Assembly (NCBI GenBank): GCA_031394045.1
Contig: JANMWN010000127.1
Location: 1 to 28,750 of the forward strand
Direction: 5' to 3'
Origin: JANYIP01 sp031394045
Lineage (GTDB): Bacteria > Actinomycetota > Actinomycetes > Prado026
DNA: 28,750 nucleotides
In this document: positions 15,016-23,127 of the stretch, piece by piece
Layout: each line of letters starts with the position of its first letter
Position numbering within the stretch: position 1 is the stretch's first letter
The notes under the pieces: generated by a model
What the model saw: the letters and a program-made list of their open reading frames with translations, nothing else
What the model was told of the DNA's origin: nothing
Database searches by the model: none
Position numbers and translations under genes: made by a program

Positions 15016-16693
15016 CCTGGCCGGGACCGCCCCGGCTGATCTGGTCATCACGGGAGCTCGGGTGCGCTGCGCCGGCGACCGCGAGGCCACCGGCGTGGCC
15101 ATCCGCAACGATCGAATCGTCGCCCTGGGTGTCGCGACGGACGTTGCCGACCTGATCGGCCCTGCCACGCGAGTGATCCGCTCCGACGGCGGTCTGGTGC
15201 TGCCGGGATTCCAGGACAGCCACGTCCACACCCCCTTCGCGGGACGCAACAGGCTCCGGGTCTGGCTCAATGACACCGCTGGCCGGCAGGACTATCTGGC
15301 CGCAATCGCCGAGTACGCCGCGGCCAACCCAGATGAGCCTTGGATCATCGGAGGCGGCTGGGCGATGGAGTACTTCCCTGGCGGGACCCCACGGCGGGAG
15401 GACCTCGACGCGATCGTTCCCGATCGCCCGGTCTTTCTCTTCAACAAGGATGTGCATGGCGCGTGGGTCAACACCCTGGCCCTGGAGATGGGCGGCATCA
15501 CCGCGGACACTCCCGATCCCTGGGACGGACGGATCGAGCGCGACCCCAGCACGGGGGAAGCCACCGGCACGCTGCATGAAGGTGCCGCCTACTCGTTCAA
15601 CGAACGCGTTCTGCCCCCCGCGTCGGCGGTGGAATGGGAGGCCGCCGTGCTCGAGGGGCAGCGCCACCTGCACTCTCTCGGCCTCACAGGCTGGCAAGAC
15701 GCCTGGGTGACTCCCGCAACCCTCGAGGCCTACCGGAGTCTGGCGGCTGACGGGAGGCTCACGGCTCGAGTCGTGGGAGCGCTTTGGTGGGACCGACACC
15801 GGGGCCTCGAGCAGATCGACGATCTGTTGGCTCAGCGCCAGGCAGCCTCAGGGGCAGCGCAGCGATCCGGAGCCCCTGTGCCGGGCTTCTTCCCGACCAC
15901 AGTCAAGATCATGACCGACGGTGTGCTGGAGAACTACACCGGAGCCCTCATGGAGCCGTACTGCGACGGCTGCGGCGGTCACACGGACAACCAAGGCTTC
16001 ACTTATCTCGACCACGATGAGCTCAGCGCAGCCGTCGTTGAGCTCGACCGGGAGGGATTCCAGGTCCACATGCACGCCATCGGGGATCGAGCGGTTCGCA
16101 ACTCCCTGGACGCCGTCGAAGCAGCCCGGTCGCGGAACGGGACAAACGACAACCGCCACCACATCGCACACGTCCAGATCGTGCATCCCGACGACGTCGC
16201 CCGCTTCGGCGAGCTCGACATCGTGGCGAACTGCCAACCGCTCTGGGCGCAGTCGGACGCGCAGATGGAGGTGCTGACCGTCCCCTTTCTCGGCGCGGAC
16301 CGGGTCCAGCAGCAATACCCCTTCGAGAGCATCCGACGCCACGGAGCGCGCTTGTGTATCGGCAGCGACTGGTCGGTGACCACAGCGAACCCCTTGGAGC
16401 TCCTCGAGGTCGCGATCACCCGCACTGATCCGCAGCACCGTGACAATCAACCGTTCCTGCCCGGCGAGCGGCTCTCCGTGGACGATGCCCTCGACGCGTT
16501 CACGGTGGGCTCGGCGTTCGTGAACCACGACGAGGACGGCGGTGCGATCGAGCTCGGCCGACGCGCCGACCTCGTCCTCCTCGACGAGGACGTCCTCGCC
16601 GACGGGTTCGCCAGTCCGGGCCGTGCCCCCATCGCCGACGCTCGTGTCCTGCTCACCGTTGCCGGAGGCACGGTCGTTCACGACATCACCTGA
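15002..16693 (+). CDS. YtcJ-type amidohydrolase (amidohydrolase 3 family)
   Basis: 563 residues, the usual YtcJ/NfdA length. Metal ligands follow the family order: HVH (74-76) in QDSHVHTPFA, FNKDVHGAWVN in the middle, HMHAIGDRAV (His356, His358), HHIAH (386-390) and GSDWSV (454-457) with the catalytic Asp. Characterised members cleave N-substituted formamides. The start is TTG 15002, supported by GAGGAGGGG at 14982-14990, and it overlaps the permease end by 14 bases. It is the last gene of the operon and faces the XRE regulator. Likely a hydrolytic step on an amide or formamide made in this pathway. Confidence 0.9.
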   Translation: MPTTDLAGTAPADLVITGARVRCAGDREATGVAIRNDRIVALGVATDVADLIGPATRVIRSDGGLVLPGFQDSHVHTPFAGRNRLRVWLNDTAGRQDYLAAIAEYAAANPDEPWIIGGGWAMEYFPGGTPRREDLDAIVPDRPVFLFNKDVHGAWVNTLALEMGGITADTPDPWDGRIERDPSTGEATGTLHEGAAYSFNERVLPPASAVEWEAAVLEGQRHLHSLGLTGWQDAWVTPATLEAYRSLAADGRLTARVVGALWWDRHRGLEQIDDLLAQRQAASGAAQRSGAPVPGFFPTTVKIMTDGVLENYTGALMEPYCDGCGGHTDNQGFTYLDHDELSAAVVELDREGFQVHMHAIGDRAVRNSLDAVEAARSRNGTNDNRHHIAHVQIVHPDDVARFGELDIVANCQPLWAQSDAQMEVLTVPFLGADRVQQQYPFESIRRHGARLCIGSDWSVTTANPLELLEVAITRTDPQHRDNQPFLPGERLSVDDALDAFTVGSAFVNHDEDGGAIELGRRADLVLLDEDVLADGFASPGRAPIADARVLLTVAGGTVVHDIT

Positions 16694-16793
16694 CGAGATT
16701 CGGTGCCCGAGCAAGCACAACGACCCGCGATCCCCTCGAAGACGTACCAGGAGAGCCTTGGTCACCTGCCTGCGCTCTGCCTTCGGTAACGGC

Positions 16794-16808
16794 GCGAGTG
16801 CAACTCGC
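16794..16808. terminator. Palindrome between convergent genes
   Basis: GCGAGT-GCA-ACTCGC is a perfect inverted repeat in the 156-base gap between the amidohydrolase end (16693) and the XRE gene end (16850). A 3-base loop is tight, and there is no T run, so it could be a weak bidirectional terminator or a protein-binding site. Confidence 0.3.
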
Positions 16809-16849
16809 ATGCCGACGGCCGCGGCCGGCGGTTGAAGCGGACCGGGCGT

Positions 16850-17467
16850 TCACTGCACGCTCGTCGGCCCTTTGCCGGCTGGCTCGACCCGGACGTGCAT
16901 ACGCTCGCCGGGTCTCCCATAGATGCTGAGGATCTCCACCGGCTCGTCCCCCGTGCTCCCGAACCAGTGGGGCACCAGGGTGTCGAAGCTGGCGACGTCC
17001 CCCGGTCCTAGCACCGTGTCCCGGTCGCCGAGCACGAGCCGCATGCGCCCTGACAGGACGTAGATCCATTCGCTGCCCTCGTGCGCGCGTGGCTCGGGGA
17101 TGACCTTGCTGGTCGGGATCACGATCTTCCATGCCTGTACGCCACCGGGCTCCCGAGTCAGCGGGATCACGGTCCTTCCCTTGACGCTGCCCGGCCGGAG
17201 CCGGATCCGAGGATCACCCTCCGCTGGTGCGGCGACGAGGTCGTCCAACGGCACTCGGTAGGCGTGCGAGAGCGCCAGGAGGAGTTCCAGGGTGGGCCGC
17301 CGCTGCCCGTTCTCGAGCCGCGAGAGCGTGCTCTTCGAGATGCCGGTGCTGCTCGCGAGGTCGGTCAGGGTGATCCCTCGCTGCTTGCGGAGCCGTCTGA
17401 GCCGAGGCCCCACCTCGTCGAGCGCGGCGCTGATTGCCGCTGCCGCCAGGTCCTCCACGAGGCTCAT
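16850..17467 (-). CDS. XRE-family regulator with C-terminal cupin domain
   Basis: 205 residues from ATG 17467 (MSLVEDL), preferred over an upstream TTG at 17494. Residues about 20-77 form an XRE helix-turn-helix (LRRLRKQRGITLTDLASSTGISKSTLSRLENGQRRPT). Residues about 125-190 form a cupin barrel (HEGSEWIYVLSGRMRLVLGDRD, LGPGDVASFDTLVPHWF) that usually senses a small ligand. This architecture is common among amino-acid and polyamine regulators. It is divergent from the flavoprotein gene at 17536, with a perfect palindrome between, and convergent with the guanidino operon. It likely controls its divergent neighbour and itself; control of the hydrolase operon is possible but less direct. Confidence 0.9.
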   Translation of the reverse strand: MSLVEDLAAAAISAALDEVGPRLRRLRKQRGITLTDLASSTGISKSTLSRLENGQRRPTLELLLALSHAYRVPLDDLVAAPAEGDPRIRLRPGSVKGRTVIPLTREPGGVQAWKIVIPTSKVIPEPRAHEGSEWIYVLSGRMRLVLGDRDTVLGPGDVASFDTLVPHWFGSTGDEPVEILSIYGRPGERMHVRVEPAGKGPTSVQ

Positions 17468-17509
17468 ACGACTACGAATTCCCGTAAACAGCAACGTTTC
17501 TAGGCGAGC

Positions 17510-17522
17510 GGCCTCCGAGGCC
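17510..17522. promoter_or_regulatory. Palindromic operator candidate in divergent promoter
   Basis: GGCCTC-C-GAGGCC is a perfect 13-base palindrome 13 bases before ATG 17536 and about 43 bases upstream of the divergent XRE-cupin start. It is the only clear dyad in this 68-base intergenic space and is a good candidate site for the regulator. The binding partner is inferred. Confidence 0.4.
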
Positions 17523-17535
17523 CAACCCTTGACCC

Positions 17536-18507
17536 ATGAGCCAATACGACGTAGCGATCATCGGCGGCGGCGCCGCCGGACTGTCCGCAGCCCTGGTCCT
17601 GAGCCGGGCGCGCCCCAAGGTCCTGGTGATCGACTCCGGCACACCACGCAACGCCCCCGCCACCCACATGTACGGCTACCTGTCGCGCGACGGCCTCTCA
17701 CCCGCCGCGCTGCTGGCGGCCGGCCGCGACGAGGTGAAGGGCTACGGCGGTGAGATCGTCACGGGCACCGCCACTGAGGTGATTGCCGCTGGCGAGAACG
17801 GGTTCGAGGTCCGCCTCGACGACGGACGGCAGATCTCCGCACGGCGTCTCCTGGTCACGACCGGCCTCAGGGACGTGCTGCCGGACATCCCGGGGCTCCG
17901 CGACCGGTGGGCCCGGGACGTCCTGCACTGCCCGTACTGCCACGGGCACGAGGTACGGGATCGCCGGCTCGGCGTGATCGGCGGTAACCCGGGCGACGTG
18001 CGCTACGCGCAGATCGTCCGCCAGTGGACCCACGACCTCGTCTACTTCACCCCGCCGGGCAGTCTCGACGCCACCGAGCGAGCCGAGCTGGTCGCTCGCG
18101 CCATCGGCATCGTTGAAGGCACCATCGAACAGCTTGTCATCGACGACGATCGCCTCCGCGGCGTGCAGATGGCCGACGGCAGCATGGTCCCCCGCGACGC
18201 CCTCTTCGTGCCGCCCCGCTTCGTCCCGAACAGCGGCCTCCTGGCCAGCCTCGGCTGCGCCATCGACGCCGCAGGGTGGGTCATTGCTGACAGCACAGGA
18301 CGCTCCAGCGTTCCCGGGGTCTGGGCCGCCGGCAACGTCATCGACCCGCGCGCCCAGGTCATCACCGCAGCGGGCGCCGGCTCAGCGGCGGCGATCGCCC
18401 TGAACGCAGACCTCGTCGACGACGACGTGCGCAACGCCGTCCGCGACTTCAATCACGGCTTGCTGCCGCGACCAACCACTAGTACCTACCAGAAGGAGAA
18501 ATCATGA
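17536..18507 (+). CDS. Thioredoxin-reductase-like FAD/NAD(P) oxidoreductase
   Basis: 323 residues with the two-domain TrxR layout: N-terminal FAD motif GGGAAGLSAAL (10-20), LVTTGLRDVLPDIPG, the redox pair Cys132-Pro-Tyr-Cys135 followed by HGHE, and the C-terminal FAD segment GVWAAGNVIDPRAQVITAAGAG. The CPYCHGHE form marks a TrxR-like branch common in actinobacteria, distinct from classical CAxC TrxB. The NADPH-binding strand reads GVIGGNPGDVRYAQ, where the usual GxGxxA/G is altered, so cofactor use may differ. It is divergent from the XRE-cupin regulator and coupled by ATGA overlap to a small membrane protein. The electron acceptor is unknown. Confidence 0.88.
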   Translation: MSQYDVAIIGGGAAGLSAALVLSRARPKVLVIDSGTPRNAPATHMYGYLSRDGLSPAALLAAGRDEVKGYGGEIVTGTATEVIAAGENGFEVRLDDGRQISARRLLVTTGLRDVLPDIPGLRDRWARDVLHCPYCHGHEVRDRRLGVIGGNPGDVRYAQIVRQWTHDLVYFTPPGSLDATERAELVARAIGIVEGTIEQLVIDDDRLRGVQMADGSMVPRDALFVPPRFVPNSGLLASLGCAIDAAGWVIADSTGRSSVPGVWAAGNVIDPRAQVITAAGAGSAAAIALNADLVDDDVRNAVRDFNHGLLPRPTTSTYQKEKS

Positions 18508-18764
18508 TCACCCCCGCACCGAGCTCCCCGCCGGTCGTCGCCGGACCGCCGACCAAGCACCAGCTGGCCCTGATGATCTGGCTGGCCGTCTTCCCGACCC
18601 TCACCATCCTGAACCTGACGCTCGGCGGCTGGCTGCGAACGCAGCCAACGGTCCTGCGAACCTTCGTCCTCGCCACCGTCGCCGTACCGATCGTGATCTA
18701 TGGCCTGATGCCCTACCTGCACCGCGCCCGCACGAGCTTGCTGTCTCGCCAGCGGATCCGCTGA
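18504..18764 (+). CDS. Small two-helix membrane protein
   Basis: 86 residues. A proline-rich N-terminus is followed by two hydrophobic helices (HQLALMIWLAVFPTLTILNL and TFVLATVAVPIVIYGLMPYL) and a basic tail, which predicts the tail in the cytoplasm. This resembles the membrane tail found at the C-terminus of some ABM-domain proteins, here standing alone. AGAAGGAGA precedes the ATG, which overlaps the flavoprotein stop by 4 bases, so expression is coupled. It could anchor the reductase or its partner at the membrane; that is inference. Confidence 0.75.
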   Translation: MITPAPSSPPVVAGPPTKHQLALMIWLAVFPTLTILNLTLGGWLRTQPTVLRTFVLATVAVPIVIYGLMPYLHRARTSLLSRQRIR

Positions 18765-18872
18765 TGTCCGCCGAAACACAGGGCAGGCACCGAAGCCTTG
18801 CGCCGTCATGAAAAGCCGTTAGCGTCGCGAAGCGAAACCCAACCCAAGACCAACGCGGAGAAGGCTCCTCAC

Positions 18873-19532
18873 ATGACAAGTACCGAGATTCCCCTCGCAG
18901 GGGCCGCAGCCTTCCCCGCGCGGCTGCAGGTCGACTATCCCGAGGGTCTCAACCGCGTGACGACGCTGTTCCGGCTGATCCTCGTCATCCCGATCGCGAT
19001 CGTCATCGGAGTGCTGACCTCCGGGGCGAGCAAGACGGTCTACGACCAGGCCGGGCACGTCGTGAGCAGCGCGAGCGGCGGCATCGGCACGGGCCTGTTC
19101 TTCGCGACCCTGCTGATGATCGTCTTCAGGAGGCGCTACCCGCGCTGGTGGTTCGACTTCGCGCTCGAACTGGCTCGCTTCGGAACCCGGATCGCCGCGT
19201 ACGTCGCGCTGCTCACGGACAAGTACCCCTCCACGGTCGAGGAACAGGTCGTTCACCTCGAGATCGACTACCCCGACGTCGAGCGCGACCTGAACCGTTG
19301 GCTGCCGTTGGTCAAGTGGCTGCTCGTGATCCCGCACGTGCTCATCCTGATCGTGCTGTCCGTAGCCGCGTTCTTCGCGGTCGTGGTCGCGTGGTTCGCG
19401 ATCCTGTTCACCGGCCGCTACCCGCGCGGGTTGTTCGACTTCGTCGTCGGCGTCGGACGCTGGTGGCTACGCGTCGAGGCGTACGCCATGCTCCTGGTCA
19501 CCGACCGCTACCCACCCTTCGGCCTCAGCTGA
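18873..19532 (+). CDS. DUF4389-family membrane protein
   Basis: 219 residues from ATG 18873, chosen for GAAGG just upstream and because the homologous part begins soon after (RLQVDYPEGLNRVTTLFRLIL). Two DUF4389-type repeats are visible: a membrane helix followed by RRYPRWWFDFALELARFGTRIAAYVALLTDKYP, then a second pair of helices with GRYPRGLFDFVVGVGRWWLRVEAYAMLLVTDRYPPF. There are four membrane helices. Function of the family is unknown; it is widespread in actinobacteria. It stands alone, 108 bases after the small membrane protein. Confidence 0.88.
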   Translation: MTSTEIPLAGAAAFPARLQVDYPEGLNRVTTLFRLILVIPIAIVIGVLTSGASKTVYDQAGHVVSSASGGIGTGLFFATLLMIVFRRRYPRWWFDFALELARFGTRIAAYVALLTDKYPSTVEEQVVHLEIDYPDVERDLNRWLPLVKWLLVIPHVLILIVLSVAAFFAVVVAWFAILFTGRYPRGLFDFVVGVGRWWLRVEAYAMLLVTDRYPPFGLS

Positions 19533-19632
19533 TGAGATGTGAAGTCCCGGTTCTCGATGCGCGTTGACCGAGAGCCCCGACAGTCAGGATTCGGGCCCAC
19601 GGTCACGCTTTAGTGCCGTACGAGTCACCCAA

Positions 19633-19676
19633 GGTCAGGGGCATCACCACCAAGATCGGTGATCATGCCCCTGACC
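19633..19676. repeat. Long inverted repeat with perfect 12-bp arms
   Basis: GGTCAGGGGCAT (19633-19644) and ATGCCCCTGACC (19665-19676) are exact reverse complements around a 20-base loop, which itself contains ATCACC/GGTGAT. No T run follows. It lies 100 bases after the DUF4389 gene and before a decayed gene. It may be a rho-independent-like terminator hairpin, a small mobile-element end, or an extragenic palindrome. The 270 bases from 19533 to 19802 hold nothing else I can name. Confidence 0.6.
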
Positions 19677-19802
19677 TGCTGGTTCTCTTGCCCTGACTGG
19701 GGAGGCCGCCACCTGCTCGCTGGCGGTTAGTCGTGCACCGACCCGTGCCCACAAGGACCGAAGCGGTACCAACGGTCCCAGTGCCACAGCTCGTTCGGCG
19801 TC

Positions 19803-20297
19803 CCGCCATCGGTCACCGACACCGCGACCTGGTTCCTGCTGGCCCCGGAACGCCGGCAGGTGGTCCTCCTGCGTGCTCGACCCGATCGAGTGGCCGTTGC
19901 GATCCTGGCGCTGTCCATACCGGCGATGATCGTGTGGGCGCAGCACAACTCCGGCCTGCAGATCCCCACCATCGACGGCAACTCCGGTGAGTAGCTGCGC
20001 TTCGACGTCACTGGTCTGGCGTTGATCTTCGCTACCCTGGGCGCCTTCGCCGCGCTGCGCCCCTCGGGTCGACGTTGGCCTCTGGGCGTCGTCGCCGCCG
20101 GTGCCCTGTATGTGGGAATCGACACCCTGGCCACCAAGGCAACGGACCTGGCATCCCCCGGACTCCCCGGCGGTGCGGCATTCCTCGCCTTGGCGGGTCT
20201 GCTGGCCTGGCGGGCCCACCAACCCGTGCCGTCGCAGGACGCAAGCCCTGCGATCCCGTGCGGACGGCGCCCACAACCCGCGTTGCGACGTCGGTGA
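19803..20297 (+). pseudogene. Decayed membrane-protein gene with internal stop
   Basis: One frame reads as a membrane protein on both sides of a single TAG at 19992-19994. Before it: TATWFLLAPERRQVVLLRA, then VAVAILALSIPAMIVWAQHNSGLQIPTI. After it: LRFDVTGLALIFATLGAFAALRP, then a helix WPLGVVAAGALYVGIDTLA and a last helix GGAAFLALAGLLAWRA. Hydrophobic periodicity continues smoothly across the stop, and there is no clear start upstream. That pattern suggests a gene broken by a nonsense change and 5' loss rather than a chance frame. I do not recognise the family. Confidence 0.5.
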
Positions 20298-20394
20298 CGG
20301 TCGCCGTCGACCAGCAAAGTGCCCGGATGGACGGCGCCGACGTGTTCCGGTTGCCCACGGCGACCCCTTCCGTTGGGCACCGCGGAGTATCTCG

Positions 20395-21927
20395 TCAGGG
20401 GGCGGCCGGCCCGCGGTCGGCCTCTTGCTCGACCAGAGCATCCAGATCGCTGAGCCGGTCCAGGCCGCTGAGGGGTTGGCCCATCCGCGGGTTCCCAGCC
20501 AGCCGTTCCCGGTTGCGGTGCAGGAAGGCCCAGTAGCCCGCGGTAAAGGGGCAGGCATCGTGTCCCACTCGCTTGCGCGGGTCATATCTGCAGGTGGAGC
20601 AGTAGTCACTCATCCGGTTGATGTAAGCGCCCCCGGCGGCGTACGGCTTGGTGGCCATCACCCCACCGTCGGCGTACTGCGACATCCCGACCACGTTGGG
20701 CACCATGACCCAGTCGTAGCCGTCGACGAACGAACGATGGAACCAGTCGGTGACCTCCGCAGGGTCCCACCCGCGCTGCATCGCGTAGTTCCCGAGCACC
20801 ATGAGCCGGGGGATGTGGTGGACCCAGCCGTGGTCGCGCACACCAGCCAGGGCATCGGACAGGCAGGCCGCATCGACTGATTCCGCGTCAAGATCGGCGA
20901 ACCAGCCCGGCAGGGGGTTCGTCGCCTGCAATTCGTTCCTGGCGCGATAGGACCGCGGAAGCTGCCAGTACAGGTGCCACACGAACTCACGCCAACCGAT
21001 GACCTGCCGGATGAACCCCTCCACCGACCCCAGCGGGGCGTGCCCGCTCCGGTAAGCGTCCTCCGCGTGGGCGATCACCTCGATCGGGTCGAGCAGGCCC
21101 AGGTTCAGCGGCGCGGACAGCAACGAGTGCGCCATCCACGGATCGGCGGACAACATCGCATCCTCGTGCGGCCCGAACCCCGGCAGCCGGTGGGTGATGA
21201 AGTCGTCCACACCAGCCAGCGCCTCACCGCGAGTGGCAGCGAACCGCCGCGGGCCGTCAGAACCGAGAAACGCGACTTGTCCGTCTCGCTCCCAACGGTC
21301 GAGGTCGTGACGGACCTCCGCATCGATCTCGTCCTCAATCGGCCAGATGGGCTCAGGGACCCCGAGCGAAGCCGAGCGAGGCGGCGGTTCCCGGTTGTCA
21401 GCGTCGTAGTTCCACCGACCCCCAGCGGGTTCCTCGCCCTCCATCAAGATCCCCAGCCGGCGACGAGTGTCTCGGTAGAAGTCCTCCATCAGCAGACGTC
21501 GACGACCCCGGGACCGCACCCAGAAGTCAAAGTCGTCCATGGACGTGGCGAAACCACGCGTCGGCACGACCTCGATGTCGCCGCGGCCTTCCACGAAACG
21601 CAGGGCGGAGTGCGAGGTCGGGTGGCACACGCTCAGCGGCTCACCGATGCTGTCGAGCGCTTCGCCATAGCTGGTGGCGCGCACGTAGGAGCACTGGTCC
21701 CCCAGCTCGACTGCCCGATGGCGCATCGCGGAGAGCACCAGCTGTGCTTTCGCTCGATGGAACTTCCGTCGGGCGAAGACCCCGCGAGCCTCCACCATCA
21801 GTACCGGCTGGTCCGCACTGTCAAGGAAGTGCGCGCCAAGCTGATCACCGAACAGCCAGCGTCTGGTCACCCCGCCAGTCAAGCGCACCCGCCCACTCCT
21901 CGCTTGCCCGAACATCCGTGACTCCAT
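20395..21927 (-). CDS. FeS-type cryptochrome/photolyase (PhrB/CryB-like)
   Basis: 510 residues. The N-terminal Rossmann-like antenna domain starts RRWLFGDQLGAHFL. The FAD-binding helical domain includes SLLSAPLNLGLLDP, FIRQVIGWREFVWHLYW, IPRLMVLGNYAMQRGWDP and WVMVPNVVGMSQYADGG. Four cysteines at 355, 443, 446 and 459 have spacing 88, 3 and 13, as in the 4Fe-4S (6-4) photolyases Agrobacterium PhrB and Rhodobacter CryB. The likely role is light-driven repair of (6-4) photoproducts, or light sensing. ATG 21927 was chosen as the first Met; ATG 21915 is an alternative. It is divergent from the SDR gene by 59 bases. Confidence 0.93.
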   Translation of the reverse strand: MESRMFGQARSGRVRLTGGVTRRWLFGDQLGAHFLDSADQPVLMVEARGVFARRKFHRAKAQLVLSAMRHRAVELGDQCSYVRATSYGEALDSIGEPLSVCHPTSHSALRFVEGRGDIEVVPTRGFATSMDDFDFWVRSRGRRRLLMEDFYRDTRRRLGILMEGEEPAGGRWNYDADNREPPPRSASLGVPEPIWPIEDEIDAEVRHDLDRWERDGQVAFLGSDGPRRFAATRGEALAGVDDFITHRLPGFGPHEDAMLSADPWMAHSLLSAPLNLGLLDPIEVIAHAEDAYRSGHAPLGSVEGFIRQVIGWREFVWHLYWQLPRSYRARNELQATNPLPGWFADLDAESVDAACLSDALAGVRDHGWVHHIPRLMVLGNYAMQRGWDPAEVTDWFHRSFVDGYDWVMVPNVVGMSQYADGGVMATKPYAAGGAYINRMSDYCSTCRYDPRKRVGHDACPFTAGYWAFLHRNRERLAGNPRMGQPLSGLDRLSDLDALVEQEADRGPAAP

Positions 21928-21986
21928 CGGGACGTCGATCCGGTCCTCCAGGGGCGCAGCCAGCCGGAGACTGGCAAAGTCTGCTC

Positions 21987-22682
21987 ATGACCTCTCTCAA
22001 CGGGCTCTCGGTGCTGGTGTCCGGTGCAACCGGTGGGCTTGGCGCCCCGATCAGCCTCCGCCTTGCCCAGCACGGTGCGCAGCTCACCCTCCTGGGCCGC
22101 GACATCAGACGACTGCAGGCCCTCGGTCTCGATGCCGCGTTGGCGACAGGGGACCTACGCGAGCCCGAGACGGCGAAGCAGGCCGCAGCCGCGGCCATAG
22201 CGGCCTACGGCAGGGTCGACGGTCTGGTCGTCGCATCCGGTGTCGTCGCGTTCGGTCCGGCGGGCGACCTGCCCGACGAGACGCTCGTTGACCTCTTCCT
22301 CATCAACACCCTGGCACCTGTCCGGCTGCTGCAGGCCGTCCTCCCCCACCTGACGGCGTCAGCCCGCGACGGTCGATCACCTTTCGTCATGCACCTCAGC
22401 GCGGTCGTCGCCGAGCAACCCACCGCCGGCATGGCCGCCTACTCCGCGTCGAAGGCCGCGCTGACCGCGTACGACGCCGCCGCCGGCCGTGAGCTGCGCC
22501 GAGCTGGGATCCGCCTGGTTGACGCCCGGCCTCCGCACACCGAAACCGGTCTGGCCTCGCGTCCACTCGCCGGCACGGCACCGCCGCTGCCCCCCGGCCT
22601 CCACCCCGACACCGTTGCCACCCGCCTGATCGCGGCCCTGATCGACGACGAACGCGACCTGCCCAGCACCTCCTTCAGCTGA
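21987..22682 (+). CDS. Short-chain dehydrogenase/reductase
   Basis: 231 residues from ATG 21987; longer in-frame starts would overlap the photolyase. Classical SDR features: SGATGGLG nucleotide loop (12-19), LLGRDIRRL, GLVVASGVVAFG in place of NNAG, and the catalytic set Ser138 (MHLSAVVAE), Tyr152 and Lys156 (YSASK), followed by GIRLVDARPPHTET with the usual PG...T lid form. NAD(P)-dependent oxidoreduction of an unknown substrate. It forms a divergent pair with the photolyase, and such SDRs are seen beside CryB-type photolyases in other genomes, so they may share regulation. Confidence 0.9.
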   Translation: MTSLNGLSVLVSGATGGLGAPISLRLAQHGAQLTLLGRDIRRLQALGLDAALATGDLREPETAKQAAAAAIAAYGRVDGLVVASGVVAFGPAGDLPDETLVDLFLINTLAPVRLLQAVLPHLTASARDGRSPFVMHLSAVVAEQPTAGMAAYSASKAALTAYDAAAGRELRRAGIRLVDARPPHTETGLASRPLAGTAPPLPPGLHPDTVATRLIAALIDDERDLPSTSFS

Positions 22683-22695
22683 GCCCACCCAAGGC

Positions 22696-22851
22696 ATGGA
22701 GATGGTGGCCGCACTGGCCGCCGATCACCAGATGGTGGCCCGTGCCGCCGCCCGGGTTGTCGCAGTGGCAAGCGCGGGCGGAGACGAACCAACAGCGGGC
22801 CTCCCACCGCTGAAGACACTGCCGAGTCGCGCAGTGGTCCACTCGGTGTAA
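22696..22851 (+). pseudogene. Dps/ferritin-like C-terminal remnant
   Basis: A 51-codon frame reads GMEMVAALAADHQMVARAAAR followed by VVAVASAGGDEPTAGL, which matches the last helices of Dps-like proteins (MV..LAEDH..LAR...AA..AGDE.TADL). The following residues LPPLKTLPSRAVVHSV do not continue the Dps pattern (normally R...HEK..WML), so the 3' end is scrambled as well. The first 100 or so residues of Dps are missing: the fragment starts only 14 bases after the SDR stop. It looks like a deletion scar rather than a working gene. Confidence 0.55.
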
Positions 22852-22887
22852 CTATGGGAAAAAGCCCCACGACTTTGGAGAATCCCC

Positions 22888-23127
22888 ATGCTCGCCAAGC
22901 GGATGAAGAACATCGGCATCACCAGCGACCTTCTGCAGATCCTCGGCTTCGCCTCGGTCTTGGGCAGCATCGCGACCTGGCGCACGGCAGCCGGATCAGG
23001 GGACTCCGCGCACGCCGAGCGTTTCGGGATCTTCGTCGGACTGTGGGCGCCGACGTTCTTCGCCCTCGCTGGGCAGGTGGCGCTCGCGGAAACCAACGAC
23101 ACAAAGGCCATCGACCAGAACTCCTAG
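22888..23127 (+). CDS. Small two-helix membrane protein, unknown function
   Basis: 79 residues with TTTGGAGAAT upstream of ATG 22888. A short basic N-terminus (MLAKRMKN) is followed by a hydrophobic helix (ITSDLLQILGFASVLGSIAT), a polar loop, a second helix (FGIFVGLWAPTFFALAGQVAL) and an acidic tail. Two membrane segments with basic N-terminus inside are predicted. No family recognised. Gene-like base use and the good ribosome site argue it is real. Confidence 0.6.
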   Translation: MLAKRMKNIGITSDLLQILGFASVLGSIATWRTAAGSGDSAHAERFGIFVGLWAPTFFALAGQVALAETNDTKAIDQNS

